DNA of 64,000 nucleotides, taken from the NCBI GenBank assembly GCA_037953745.1, contig JBAKBP010006599.1, forward strand, positions 1-64,000. The letters run 5' to 3'. The DNA is from Lithodes maja (lineage: Eukaryota; Arthropoda; Malacostraca; Decapoda; Lithodidae). Shown here piece by piece: positions 10,529 through 20,300 of this stretch. The translations under genes were made by a program, and so were the position numbers. The notes beneath the pieces are model-generated. The model saw only the letters and a program-made list of their open reading frames with translations, was not told the origin of the DNA and did no database searches. Numbering within the stretch: position 1 is the stretch's first letter; each line of letters begins with the position of its first letter.

Positions 10529-11979
10529 GGAAGGGAAGAGGATGTGTAGCTCAGATTTTTGCCCTGAAATATGTTGTGGAGAAATATCTTGAGAAGGGAC
10601 AAAAGTTGTATGCTGCCTTCATGGACTTGGAGAAGGCCTATGACAGAGTTGATAGAGAAGGTACCGGTATGTAGAAAGTACGTGGAATATACGGAGCAGA
10701 TAGCAAGTTGCTGAAAGCAGTGAAAAGCATGTATGTGGGTGCAAAGGTGTCAGTATGTGTTGAGAATTAGCAGAGCGAGTTCTTTGATCTGAATTTTGGG
10801 TTAAAGAAAGGGTGTGTGATGTCCCCGTGGTTGTTCAATATATACTGAACTGTATATGGATGGAGTCATAAAAGAAATGTAAGGATGAGCAGTGGATGTT
10901 GGTGTACCACTAATAAGGGAAGGCAACGAGTGGAATGACAGAGTTGATAGAGAAGGTATGTGGAAAGTACTGAGAATATATGGAGTACCGGTAGATGGCA
11001 AGTTGCTGAAAGCAGTGAAGAGTATGTATGAGAGTGCAAAGGTATCAGTACGTGTGAAGAATGAACAGAGGGAGTTCTTTGATCTGAATGTTTGGTAAAG
11101 CAAGGGTGTGTGATGTCCCGATGGTTGTTCTATATATACAGTATATGGATGGAGTCATAAAAGAAATACAAGGAAGAGCAGTGTATGTTTGTGTACTGCT
11201 GTTTGCTGACGATATGAATGGGAGTTGCAGGGTCTGGTAAATATGTTTGGAACAGTGTGCGAAAAATGGAATCTGAAGGTAAATGCGGGGAAGAGCAAGG
11301 TTATGGTCTTCGAAAGGGGTGAAGCCACAGAGTGTGAGGTGAAGTTGAACGGTCAGGCTATGGAGATTGTCAGCTCATTTAAGTATCTTGGCAGTGTACA
11401 GAGTAAAGATGGGAGTATGGATGAAGAAGTGTGGGAGAGGGTGCAACAGGGGAAGAGGGTTGTAGGAATGCTGAAAGCAGTAACATGAAATAGGGTGGTC
11501 AGCATGGAACTGAAGAAGTCATTGCATGACAGTGTGATAATCCCGACACTGACTTACGGAAGCGAAGCATGGACGTTGTTGGAGAGATTCAAACCAAGAG
11601 TGAAAGGGATGGAAATGAGTTACTTGAGAAGTGTGTGCAGAGTTACATGGAGGGATAGACAGACGAATGAGAAAGTACGAGAGAGGTGTGGTGTGAATGT
11701 ACTGGAAAGTGCGAAAAAGAACACTTTGAGATGGTTAAGCCATGTGGAACGTATGGGAAGCGAGAGAATGACTAAGAGCGTGTACGAGTGAGGTGGAAGG
11801 ACAGAGGGAGAAATAAACCGAGAGAGAGGTGGAAGGATGGAGTTAAGAAGTATATGCGTGAAAGCGGTGCTGGATGGGAGGAGGGGCGTCGACTGACTGG
11901 GGACAGAGGTGCATAGGGGTGTTTCGTTCGTGGCCAATCCTTCGGGGATCAAGGCGTCCGTCAATAGATAGATAGATAA
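10529..11979 (+). pseudogene. RTE-type reverse transcriptase, 5'-truncated and decayed (R2)
   Basis: Starts inside RT at GRGC and continues through MDLEKAYDRVDREG (about 10620-10660). About 300 bp are then repeated: the DRVDREG block and the KLLKAVKSMYE block recur near 10940-11040, a local duplication. Further frames hold KVNAGKSKVMVFERGE (11225-11488) and TLTYGSEAWTLLERF, RDRQTNEKV (11495-11791), the usual RTE C-terminal part. The catalytic FADD block is damaged near 11205. The 3' end has the CTTCGGGGATCA hairpin and a GATA tail. Many stops and frameshifts show it is not functional. It begins at exactly the same point as the RTE at 13.2 kb, which implies the pair arose by duplication of one locus. 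Confidence 0.86.
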
Positions 11980-12504
11980 ATTCATCTTTAGAGCTATTTC
12001 TTACATTTTCTTTATCCTGTTAGTGTACTTTATTACATTTTTTGGTAATGTAGTTGGTAATTGGTGTAATTTTACATATTTCAGATAAAGGATGTCAACA
12101 GAATAACAAATGATGAGCTGAAGAGACGTTTAGGTATAAAGAGTATTAGCGAGGAGATGCGTACAAGTAAACTGGGATGGTATCGACATGTGGAGAGAAT
12201 GGATGAACAAAATTGGGTGAAAAGATGCAGGTTTGCGATTGTGGAGGGAGCTGCACCAAGGGGTGGACCGAGTAAGACCTGGGATCGGACTATACGTGCC
12301 GATCTCAAATCCAAAACCTTGACAAGTAAAGCATCCCTTAACAGGGTTGCCTGGAACGCCGCCATTAGGAAAAGAGACAAACTGCACATCTGTGTGGAGC
12401 AATCAGTCTTAAAATGTTATGTACATATGTATGTATAAATCTGAAGAGCAAATGCAATCTATTTAGGCATTTTCAGTCAGTATTGCTGGGTAAAGGGTTA
12501 ACAT
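11980..12504 (+). repeat. Array repeat U3, interrupted by a LINE tail
   Basis: Third copy of the array repeat, about 175 bp without the insert, joined directly to the GATA tail of the preceding RTE just as U1 is joined to the RTE end at 9681. A 345-bp insert separates TTCAG-ATAAA from the continuation ATAAA-TCTGAAGAG. Confidence 0.8.
12090..12434 (+). mobile_element. 3' fragment of a different LINE
   Basis: 345 bp with ATAAA on both sides (12085-12089 and 12435-12439). The plus strand encodes a LINE C-terminal tail: LGWYRHVERMDEQNWVKRC, then GGPSKTWDRTI and a short basic stretch (12157-12438). This W-x-x-H-V-x-R-M block is typical of the region after the RT domain in RTE/L2-like elements, but the sequence is clearly not the RTE family around it. 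It is a severely 5'-truncated insertion. The exact clade is unknown. Confidence 0.72.
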
Positions 12505-13218
12505 ATTAATCTTTTGGAGTATTTCTTCCATTTATTTATCCTGTTGTTGTTGTTGTTGTTTTTCCCCAAGCTGCCTGGCCGAACAGCCCCAAGGCCCCGA
12601 GCAAGGCCATAACTGAGCGCCCCCACAGAACCCCCCCTGCCGACCACAATAAAGCCTGGGTGACCGAAGCCACTCCATGGCGGGGAGCTGAGGAGGGTGC
12701 GGAAACGCCCGGGAAACCAAAGCCCCACCCAGGGCCCTGTGCCCCTCAGCAATTATGAAGAGAAAGTTGAGGGGCAAAGGAAAGATGTGACGCTTTGGCT
12801 TCCAATCTTGGTAGATTAGGAGGTCAATCCACGCAAAAGACGCCGTCACTTGAGATCTAGAAAATATATAAGTAAAAGGAACAGTCAGAGTAAGCTATGG
12901 GTATGGCAGAGATCGCTCAGTTCTCACTCTGATAGACCAGCCCATCACCACATGACTAGAACCCAATCCTCTCAGCATCAGCTAGGAAAGGCCCTAGAAA
13001 GCCGCCTTTGGCGGGGGGATAGCTCCCCTATTTCAACCCTTTTCGGGGTTGGGCACCCGCCCATTTATCCTGTTAGTGAGTTTTATTGATTGCAGTGCTA
13101 CTGTAGTGGTATTTGGTGTAATTTTACATATTTTACATAAATCTGAAGAGGACATGCAATATATTTGGGCATTTTCAGTCAGTATTGCTGGGGAAACAGT
13201 TAGCATACTGTAGTCATC
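12505..13218 (+). repeat. Array repeat U4, interrupted by a SINE
   Basis: Fourth copy of the array repeat. It is split by a SINE after TTATCCTG, near the site where U1 is split by its TTAA element. Its right end (CAGTTAGCATACTG) leads into the RTE at 13.2 kb at the same breakpoint as U2 into R2. Confidence 0.82.
12546..13062 (-). mobile_element. SINE-like element with LINE-derived tail, copy 1
   Basis: About 517 bp flanked by a 12-bp duplication, ATTTATCCTGTT (12534-12545 and 13063-13074). On the minus strand it ends in (AAC)n preceded by roughly 90 bp closely resembling the 3' end of the 2A-bearing LINE, including GGCTGTTCGGCCAGGCAGCT. A stretch containing TGGAGTGGCTTCGGTCACCC resembles that LINE's 5' end around its first ATG. 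The 5' head is not obviously a tRNA or 5S derivative; I see no convincing A and B boxes. I infer a non-autonomous partner mobilised by that LINE. An internally deleted LINE derivative is the alternative. Confidence 0.8.
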
Positions 13219-14045
13219 TTAGGAAGGGAAGAGGATGTGTAGCTCAGATTTTTGCCCGGAAATGTGTTGTGGAGAAATATCTGGAGAAGCGACATTTATG
13301 GAGTTGGAGAAGGCCTATGACAGAATTGATAGAAAAGGTATGTGGAAAGTACCGGTACTGAGAATATACGGAGTAGATGGCAAGTTGCTGAAAGCAATGA
13401 AGAGCATGTATGAGGGTGCAAAGGTGTCAGTATGTGTGGATAATTAACAGAGCGAGTTCTTTAATCTGAATGTTGGGTTAAAGCAAGGGTGTGTGTGATG
13501 TCCCCATGGTTGTTCAATATATACCGGTACAGTATATGGATGGAGTCATGAAAGAAATACAAGGAAGAGCAGCGGATGTTGGTGTACCGCTGATAAGGGA
13601 AGGAAACGAGTGGAAGTTGCCTCAACAGTACAGTACCGGTACTACTGTTGCTGACAACACAGTTCTGATGAGCGATAGTGAATGGGAGTTGCAGGGTCAG
13701 GTAAATATGTTTGGAACAGTGTGTGAAAAACGGAATCTGGAGGTAAATGCTAGGAAGAGCAATATTATGGTCATTGAAAGGGGTGCAACCATAGAGTGTG
13801 AAGTGAGGTTGAACGGCTATGAAGAATGTCAGCTCATTTAAGTATTTGGGCAGTGTGTTGAGTAAAGATCTGAGTAGGCCTATGGATGAAGAAGTGTGGG
13901 AGAAAGTGTAACAGGGGAAGAGCGTTGTAGGAACTCTGAAAGCAGTAAGAAGAAATAGGGTGGTCAGCATGGAAGTAAAGAAGTCCTTGCATGACAGTGT
14001 GGTAATCCCGACATTGACTTATGGGAGGGAAGCATGGACGTTTCT
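13219..14045 (+). pseudogene. RTE-type reverse transcriptase, truncated at both ends (R3)
   Basis: Begins like R2 (GRGC, then the EKAYDRIDRKGMWKV block at about 13310) and runs through KLLKAMKSMYEGAKVSV, an SDSEWELQGQVNMFGTVCEK stretch (13491-13841) and KSLHDSVVIPTLTYG (about 13980). It stops abruptly at 14045 inside the EAWT block, so the 3' end is missing. Several frameshifts and stops are present. The shared 5' breakpoint with R2 and the shared flanking repeats make it the second unit of the composite array. Confidence 0.85.
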
Positions 14046-14318
14046 GACTGGGATTGATCATTGATAATCATCAGTTATGCTAGTTGGAAAATTAGTGGGG
14101 TAGAATGTAGAGTTCGGGTGTACCGCCAGCCTTCTTTACACTACGCGGAGTGGCGGCGGACGCTGGCCATCATGTTCCCGTCTATTTGACTGCTTTTGGA
14201 TACAATAATAGGTTGAGGGGGGTCACCCCCCCCATGACATATTGTCATCATGATATATACTGCATTGCCAGCAGGAGGCAAATAACGGATAAAAACGCCT
14301 TCAAAATAGACGCGAACT

Positions 14319-15399
14319 AAAGGCTGGTTCACACATAGCCGAGTCGGTGTGCGAGTCCAACACGAGTGATGAAATTTTGCTATTCAGCAATGACTCGTCG
14401 ATACTCCTCAACACTCGTATAGACTCGTGCTACGCTCGTGTATACTCTTTGTTTACTCGACACACTCGTGGGTACTCGCCACGGGGTCCAAAAATGTCAT
14501 GCATGCATGAAATTTTGGGGTCCCGTGGCGATTAGCCTACCCACGAGTGTGGCCTAAATACGTGTAGACTCGTGCATATGTGTTCACTCGTGTTTGACTC
14601 TGAATAATTTCGTTATTCGTGTTAACTCGTGTTGACTCGTGTAAATCCGTGTAACACTCTTTGGTGATTCGTCGCTTTTCGTCATCATTTCGATGTTGAC
14701 GAAGCAACACGTGTCTACACGCAACAACACGTATGTAACACACATGCAACACGTATCAACAAGAGTAGAAAGCACGAATGTGAGTGCCAAAATTTGGTGC
14801 CTCCATGATGCCAGAGTTTACACGATTCAAACACGAGTGAAAACACGGGTAAACAAGAGTGAAAACACGGGTAAACAAGAGTAAACACGATCCACTGAGA
14901 AAAAAACATGACTAACACGAAAAAGCAAGTGTCATTTGAAATACCGTTATTTCAAAAATGTAGGACGAATCAACGAGAGTTTACACGGATGTAACACGAG
15001 TCAACACGTGTGCAACAGAGATCCAACGAGAGTCAACGCCTTGTCTTTCGTGTCGATCCGTATAACAATCGTGTTGATCCGTGTAACAATCGCGTTGACT
15101 TGTGTTAGACTCGTCCATACTCTTTGTTTACGTGCCCTGGAATGTGGCCATTATTTTTCAAATTTTTGACACTCGTGTTGGATTCGTGATACACTCGTTT
15201 TGACTCTCAGTTACTCGTATAGACTCTTGCATGAACACGTGTTGACTCGTATTGACTCGAGTTAATTCGTGTTACACTCTCCTTGACTCGGGAGCAATTG
15301 CTACTCGCGGCCGACTCAGCCTCCAGCGACGGCGATAATCGACGAGTGTGACTCGTGTTGGACTCGCGCACCGACTCGGCTATGTGTGAACCAGCCTTT
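14319..15399. mobile_element. 1,081-bp terminal-inverted-repeat element packed with CTCGTG motifs
   Basis: The ends are nearly perfect inverted repeats of about 48 bp beginning AAAGGCTGGTTCACACATAG; AACT flanks both sides (14315-14318 and 15400-15403). The interior is dominated by dozens of degenerate copies of GACTCGTGTT and its complement AACACGAGTC. The motif points one way in 14340-14700, the other in 14700-15030, and back in 15040-15340. A hairpin built on CGCCACGGG and CCCGTGGCG, with GCATGCATGC in the loop, sits at 14477-14531. There is no transposase frame. The superfamily is unassigned. Confidence 0.8.
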
Positions 15400-15412
15400 A
15401 ACTACGGTGATC

Positions 15413-15695
15413 GACATATGTAAACATGACGGCGGCGGTGTCGGCGTCGGACACTTGCGATAATGTTCCCGTCTATTTTGAATGCCATTGGATACAATAA
15501 TATGTTGAGGGGGGGGCTTTGCCCCCATGACTTGTTGTCATTATCATATATATTGCCAGTAGGGGGAAAACAACCAAAAAAATTGCCGCAAAGCCCTCCC
15601 CTCAACATATTATTGTATCCAATGGCAGTCAAAGTAGACGGGAACATGATCGCAAGCGTCCACCGCCGCCGTCGCCATCATGTTTACATGGTTAA
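15413..15695. repeat. Inner palindrome of foldback F1
   Basis: Arms of about 107 bp (15413-15520 and 15587-15695) are near-perfect inverted copies, meeting around a 66-bp loop that contains TTGCCAGTAGGGGGAAAA. Each arm includes AATGTTCCCGTCTA-type sequence, GGATACAATAATATGTTGAG and a GGCTTTGC run. This is the same core sequence found in the outer arms. Confidence 0.85.
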
Positions 15696-15955
15696 TCGCC
15701 GCAGTTACTGTAAGTTCGCGTTTATTTTGAGTTTTTGACGACGATTTTCTTTGGTTAGGCCTATTTGCCCCCTGCTGGCAAATTATATGATGATGACAAT
15801 ATGTCATGGGGGGTGTTTGCCCCCCTCAACATATTATCGTATCCAACGGCATTCAAAATGGACGGGAACATGATGGCAAGCTTCCGTCGCCGCTCTGCGC
15901 AGTGTAAACAATGGTGGTGGTACGCCCGAACTCTACATTCTACCCGGCTAGGCCT

Positions 15956-16398
15956 ATATTATAGGCTACAATAAATAAGTAGGCTAGGCTATTTTATCTA
16001 TAGGCTATGCCTAGTCTAATATTACAATTTAAGGTAGCATTTAAATTGACTACAGCAGGACTTACCCTTGACCAGGTATAGGCTATCCTAGTGTTTACTA
16101 GGCCTATACCCCTTTGAAAGGACATTAGCCTAGCCTAGCCTAACCTAACAACCTTACCTAACCTATTATAGTAGGCTATTATGGGTGGGGGCTGCCGCCC
16201 CCACACCCCGATATTTGGTGTATTTGTCTATTTTGTCTGTGAAGTGGGAATTTTTTCAATTTGTCGATAACGAAAATCCTCCATGCGGACTATAGCCTAT
16301 GGAGAAAAATATGGCGAATCTATTGTTGCCTATTAACTCTAATAAATTGTTTCTCATAATGCTGCAGTAGTGTCGTTTAAAATACCAACCATTTAATT
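15956..16398. repeat. TAGGC-rich DNA, with duplicated segment 16009-16235
   Basis: No gene. The sequence is rich in TAGGCTA/TAGCCTA words and contains short CCTAACCTAAC runs near 16130-16165. The segment 16009-16235, including TATCCTAGTGTTTACTAGG and GGGGGCTGCCGCCCCCAC, is repeated at 23502-23715 with few differences. The 11 bp ACCATTTAATT at 16388-16398 is the left target duplication of the RTE that follows. Confidence 0.75.
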
Positions 16399-19300
16399 CT
16401 ATCTATCTATCTATCTATTGCCTGACGCCGTGATCCCCGAAGGGGTGGCCACGAACGAACCGCCCCCATGCACCTCTGTCCCCAGTCAGTCGACGCCCCT
16501 CCCCCCAACCAGCACCGCCTTCATTCATGTAGTTCCTCACTCCATCCTTCCACCTCATATTCGGTCTACCTCTCCCCCTCTGTCCCTCCACCTCGCTCTC
16601 GTACACCCTCTTAGTCATTCTCTCGCTTTCCATACGTTCCATATGGCCGAACCATCTCAAGTTGTTCCTTTTCACACTTTCCAGCACATCTACCTCCACA
16701 CCACACCTCCTTCTTACTTCCTCATTAGTCTGTCTATCCCTCCATGTAATTCCGCACGCACTCCTTAAGTAATTCATTTCCACTGCTCTCACTCTTGGTC
16801 TGAGTCTCTCAACCAACGTCCATGCTTCGCTTCCGTAAGTCAGTGTCGGGATTACCACACTGTCATGCAAGGACTTCTTCACTTCCATACTGACCACCCT
16901 ATTTCTTGTTACTGCTTTTAGCGTTCCTACAACCCTCTTCCCCTGTTGTACCCTCTCCCGCACCTCTTCATCCATAGTCCCATCTTTACTCAACACACTG
17001 CCCAGATACTTAAAAGAGTTGATGATCTCCATAGCCTGACCGTTCAGCTTCACCTCACACTCTGTGACTTCACCCCTTTCGAAGACCATAACCTTGCTCT
17101 TCCCCGTATTTACCTTCAAATTCCGTTTTTCGCACACTGTTCCAAACTCATTTACCAGACCCTGCAACTCCCATTCATTATCACTCATCAGAACTGTATC
17201 ATCCGCAAACAGCAGTATAGGTAGCTTCCACTCAATTCCCTCCCTTTTCAGCGATACACCAACATCCACTGCTCTTGATAGTATTTCTTTCATAACTCCA
17301 TCCATATATACAGTAAACAACCACAGGGACATCACACACCCCTGTTTCAAACCAACATTCAGGTCAAAGAACTCGCTCTGCTCACTCTCCACACGTACTG
17401 CCGCCTTTGCACCCTCATACATGCTCTTCACTGCTTTCAGCAACTTGCCCTCTACTCCGTATATTCTAAGTACTTTCCACAAACCTTCTCTATCCACTCT
17501 GTCATAGGCCTTCTCCAAGTCCATAAAGGCAACATACACCTTTTGTTTCTTCTCCAGATACTTCTCCACAACACAATTCAGGGTAAAAATCTGATCTACA
17601 CATCCTCTTCCCTTCCTAAAGCCTCCCTGCTCGTCGCCTATCCATTTTTCCGTTCTCACTCTCACTCTCTCAATCACTACCCTACTGTATACCTTCCCTA
17701 CTACGCTTAGAAGACATATTCCTCGGTGGTTACCACACACTCCTCTTTCCCCTTTGCCCTTATATAGGGGGACTATTATGCCAGTCTTCCAGTCATCGGG
17801 TGCACTCCCCTTCTCCCATGCTAGTTTGCACATTTTCCATACCCATTCTATCACTATCTCACCACCATACCTCAACATTTCCCCACACACTCCATCTGTT
17901 CCTGGTGCTTTCCCCAACTTCACTCTTTTCATGGCTTCCCACACTTCTGACCTCCTGATCCCCACCTCCTCCTCCACTACTTCTCTTCTTCTCCCTCCCA
18001 TACCATATCCAGCTATGTTTGCTGGCTCTTCATTCCTTTCATTTAGCAACTCACTGAAGTACTCCCTCCATCTTTCGACTCTCTCTTGCTTCTCGGCTAG
18101 CATTCTCCCATTCTTATCTTTCACACCCTTACTGTTTCCCTTGCTACCTTCCCTAACTTTCTTGACTTCTTTCCAGAACAGTTTCTTACTCTCCCTCCAT
18201 TTTACACTCAGATTCCTTCCAAATTCCTCATCTACTCTTCTCTTACTTTCCTTCACTACTCTCTTCACCACCCTCTTACTCTCCACGTACCTCGCTCGTT
18301 TCTGTCTCTCGGAATCTTCATCCCCTCTACTACCCAATCACTCTCTATATGCTTTCTTCTTTTCTTCCACAGCTATTCTTACCTCTTCTGTCCACCATGC
18401 TGTACCTTTCACTCCCCTCCCTCTTCTCCTCACTCCACACACCTCCTCACATGCTGCACAGATCTCATCCTTAAACACCTTGCTCATCTCCTCCACTTCC
18501 TCCATAACTTCCAGGTCGTACCCACCTAGTCGTCTTTCCACTGCTCTCCTGTACTCCTCCCTGACTTCCTCCTCCTGCAACCTCTCCACCCTCCTCTCGC
18601 CTCCCTCCCGCTCTCCTCACCCACTTCTTTTGTATCCTAACCTTAGCTACCACTACATAATGATCAGACAGACCCCCTCCAATACCCCTATACACCCTAG
18701 CATCCATCACAGATTTCTTCATTCGTTCATCCACACATACATAATCAATCAATGACTTTCGTTCCACCACTGTCTTATCCTTCATCGTCAACATCCGTTT
18801 CCATGTGTACCTGTGGATCATTCTGTGTCGGAAGAAGGTGTTGGCTATCCACAGCCTCCTCCCCACACATACGTCCACAAGTGCACTACCATTCCCATTC
18901 ACCTCTGATGGTACCCCCCACCCTCCCACCACTCCCTCAACTTTCCTATCACCCACCTTACCATTCATATCCCCAATCAGAAATATTCTTTCGTTCTTGT
19001 CAAACTTCTCCAGGCACGCCTCCACATTCATCCATATACTTCTTTCAAGTATATCCTCTGTCGGGGCATACACGCATACAATCACCCACGTTTGTATTCC
19101 TACTTTCATTCTCACCCACACAATCCTTGAACCCACAGACCCATACTCTCTTACACACTCCTTCCATTTGCTACTTACAAACAAACATGCACCTTCTCTC
19201 GCTGTTCCTTCACTCACTCCAGCACACACACCCATTCCACACTCCCACTCTCTCACATCTGAACCTTTCCATTTGGTCTCGGTCATTCCACATACATCCA

Positions 19301-19602
19301 GCCTGGCATTCACTAACACTTCCAGAACCTCTCTCTCTTTTGTGCCATCATTCATGCCACTAACATTCCATGTCGCCATTCTCAGAATGTCCGAAGGCAT
19401 GTCCTTAGTCGGTCGTGGTTCGTCAACGTTGGTTCCGTCCGCATCCGAGGCTGTTCGTTCGTTTTTTTTTGCTTAGATATTTTTTCCGGGTGGGGGTCGC
19501 AAGCCCACCGACCCAACCTATTTAGTCGCCTCTTACGACACGCAGAAGGCACGTGGGGCATATTCTATTCCCTAACCCCCAGGGGGCCTGGGGGTTAGGG
19601 AC
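16399..19602 (-). mobile_element. RTE non-LTR retrotransposon, nearly intact (R4)
   Basis: 3,204 bp between 11-bp duplications ACCATTTAATT (16388-16398 and 19603-19613). The 3' end, at the low coordinate, is (GATA)n next to the CCCCTTCGGGG hairpin. The 5' end carries GGGGGTTAGGGAATAGAATA and a GTGTCGTAAGAGGCGACTAA motif shortly before the ORF. It codes for one EEP endonuclease plus RT, as usual in RTE elements, which lack a separate ORF1. It is the most complete RTE here and serves as the reference for R2, R3, R5 and R6. Confidence 0.93.
16415..19400 (-). pseudogene. RTE endonuclease-reverse transcriptase (one frameshift, one nonsense)
   Basis: The first frame (19400 down to 18471) is the EEP endonuclease: MATWNVSGMND, a TETKWKG motif, IGDMNGKVGD and GGGLSDHYVVV with its catalytic Asp-His. 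A frameshift near 18600 shifts reading to 18589-18338. A TGG in the sister copy at 25.27 kb is TGA at 18338-18340 here. The RT frame (18337-16415, 640 codons) follows: LGKAPGTDGVCGEML, RGICLLSVVGKVYSRV, MDLEKAYDRVDREG, LKQGCVMSLW and the catalytic LLFADDTVL (about 17205). It ends with the TLTYGSEAW and RWFGHMERM C-terminal blocks and a stop at 16415. In the live form it nicks and copies into target DNA. Only two lesions separate it from an open frame. Confidence 0.92.
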
Positions 19603-19676
19603 ACCATTTAATTGTGTGCCTTTAAAAATGACCTAAATTAGGCTATAGGCTACTGGAAGATTAGAAGAATCTTTAA

Positions 19677-20296
19677 CCCGGGAACTGCGGGGAGACTCTT
19701 AAGAGTTCCCCCGGCGGACTGCGCGGAGACTCTTATGAGTGAGTGAAAAAAAAAATCAACTTTTGACATCGAAAAAAATATTTTTTTTTATTTTTATTTT
19801 TTTATTTTTTTTTGGCCCCTGGGCCATGCAAAATCTCAGTCCTCTACCTCCCCTTCTTCCCCACTTTCCTCCTCTCCTTCAGTTATCACCTATTTTCCCT
19901 GTTATTCCCTTATTCTGAGGTATATTTTCGTGCTAACATTAGCGAGTTGCAAGCAGGGTGTTGTCATCACTGATGGCAAGCCAGTGCAAGAGAGAGAGAG
20001 AGAGTATCGATCGACTGTGTCTCAGTGGCCTTGGGGGAAATTGGCGGGAAAGCAGGTTGCCTCACCCATACATTATACAACTCGCGGGCTATATCTCCGA
20101 TTTTGACCATCCAAACGCTGTTTTCACTCGTTTTATTGTTGTTTCAGGTTAATACCTTTATAATCAACCCATAATAGGCGCATATGGATAAGTATTAATG
20201 CTATTAATGGCACAATGAATATTTTAGTGACGGAAACACCTCAAATACGTCAGCACAGGGGGACGTTTCCAATTACCCCCATGCGCACTTCAGAGG
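19677..20296 (+). mobile_element. TTAA element family A, 620 bp
   Basis: Full copy flanked by TTAA at 19673-19676 and 20297-20300. It starts CCCGGGAACTGCGGGGAG and ends GCGCACTTCAGAGG, the same ends as the copies at 3.8-5.0 kb (opposite orientation) and 41.9 kb. The interior has the same A/T-rich run and AGAGAGAGAG tract. Confidence 0.9.
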
Positions 20297-20300
20297 TTAA

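Larger units (their letters stand above)
14098..15955. mobile_element. Long inverted-repeat (foldback) element F1
   Basis: The arms 14098-14318 and about 15742-15955 are inverted copies of each other. Both carry the sequence GTAGAATGTAGAGTTCGGG outermost, then an ATGTTCCCGTC block, TTGGATACAATAATA-like sequence, and TTGCCCCCTGCTGGCAA-like sequence. Inside lie a 1,081-bp terminal-inverted-repeat insertion and a second palindrome. No protein is encoded. Fragments of the same family recur at 20.4, 21.5 and 24.5-25.0 kb. Confidence 0.75.

Noticed and set aside
12660..12860. 84- and 105-codon frames in the SINE, repeated at 22759-23109
   Set aside because: They begin or end across the insertion boundary and run into the (AAC) tail as Asn or Gln runs; they only reflect the element's partial descent from a LINE ORF.
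14340..15340. Possible CRISPR-like or satellite array of CACGAG words
   Set aside because: Repeats are short, degenerate, irregularly spaced and switch strand; there are no constant-length spacers, and the setting is eukaryotic transposons.
16125..16170. Interstitial arthropod-type telomere repeat (CCTAA)n, also near 23625
   Set aside because: Only a few imperfect CCTAACCTAAC units are present, embedded in general TAGCCTA-rich sequence. They are too short and degenerate to call telomeric.
17754..18755. Open frame of 333 codons on the plus strand, with smaller ones at 16418-17507 and 18752-19476
   Set aside because: They lie opposite the RTE endonuclease-RT on the minus strand, are Ser/Pro/Leu-rich without motifs, and recur opposite the other RTE copies (25081-25779, 53660-54331). 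They are antisense shadows of a GA-rich coding strand.
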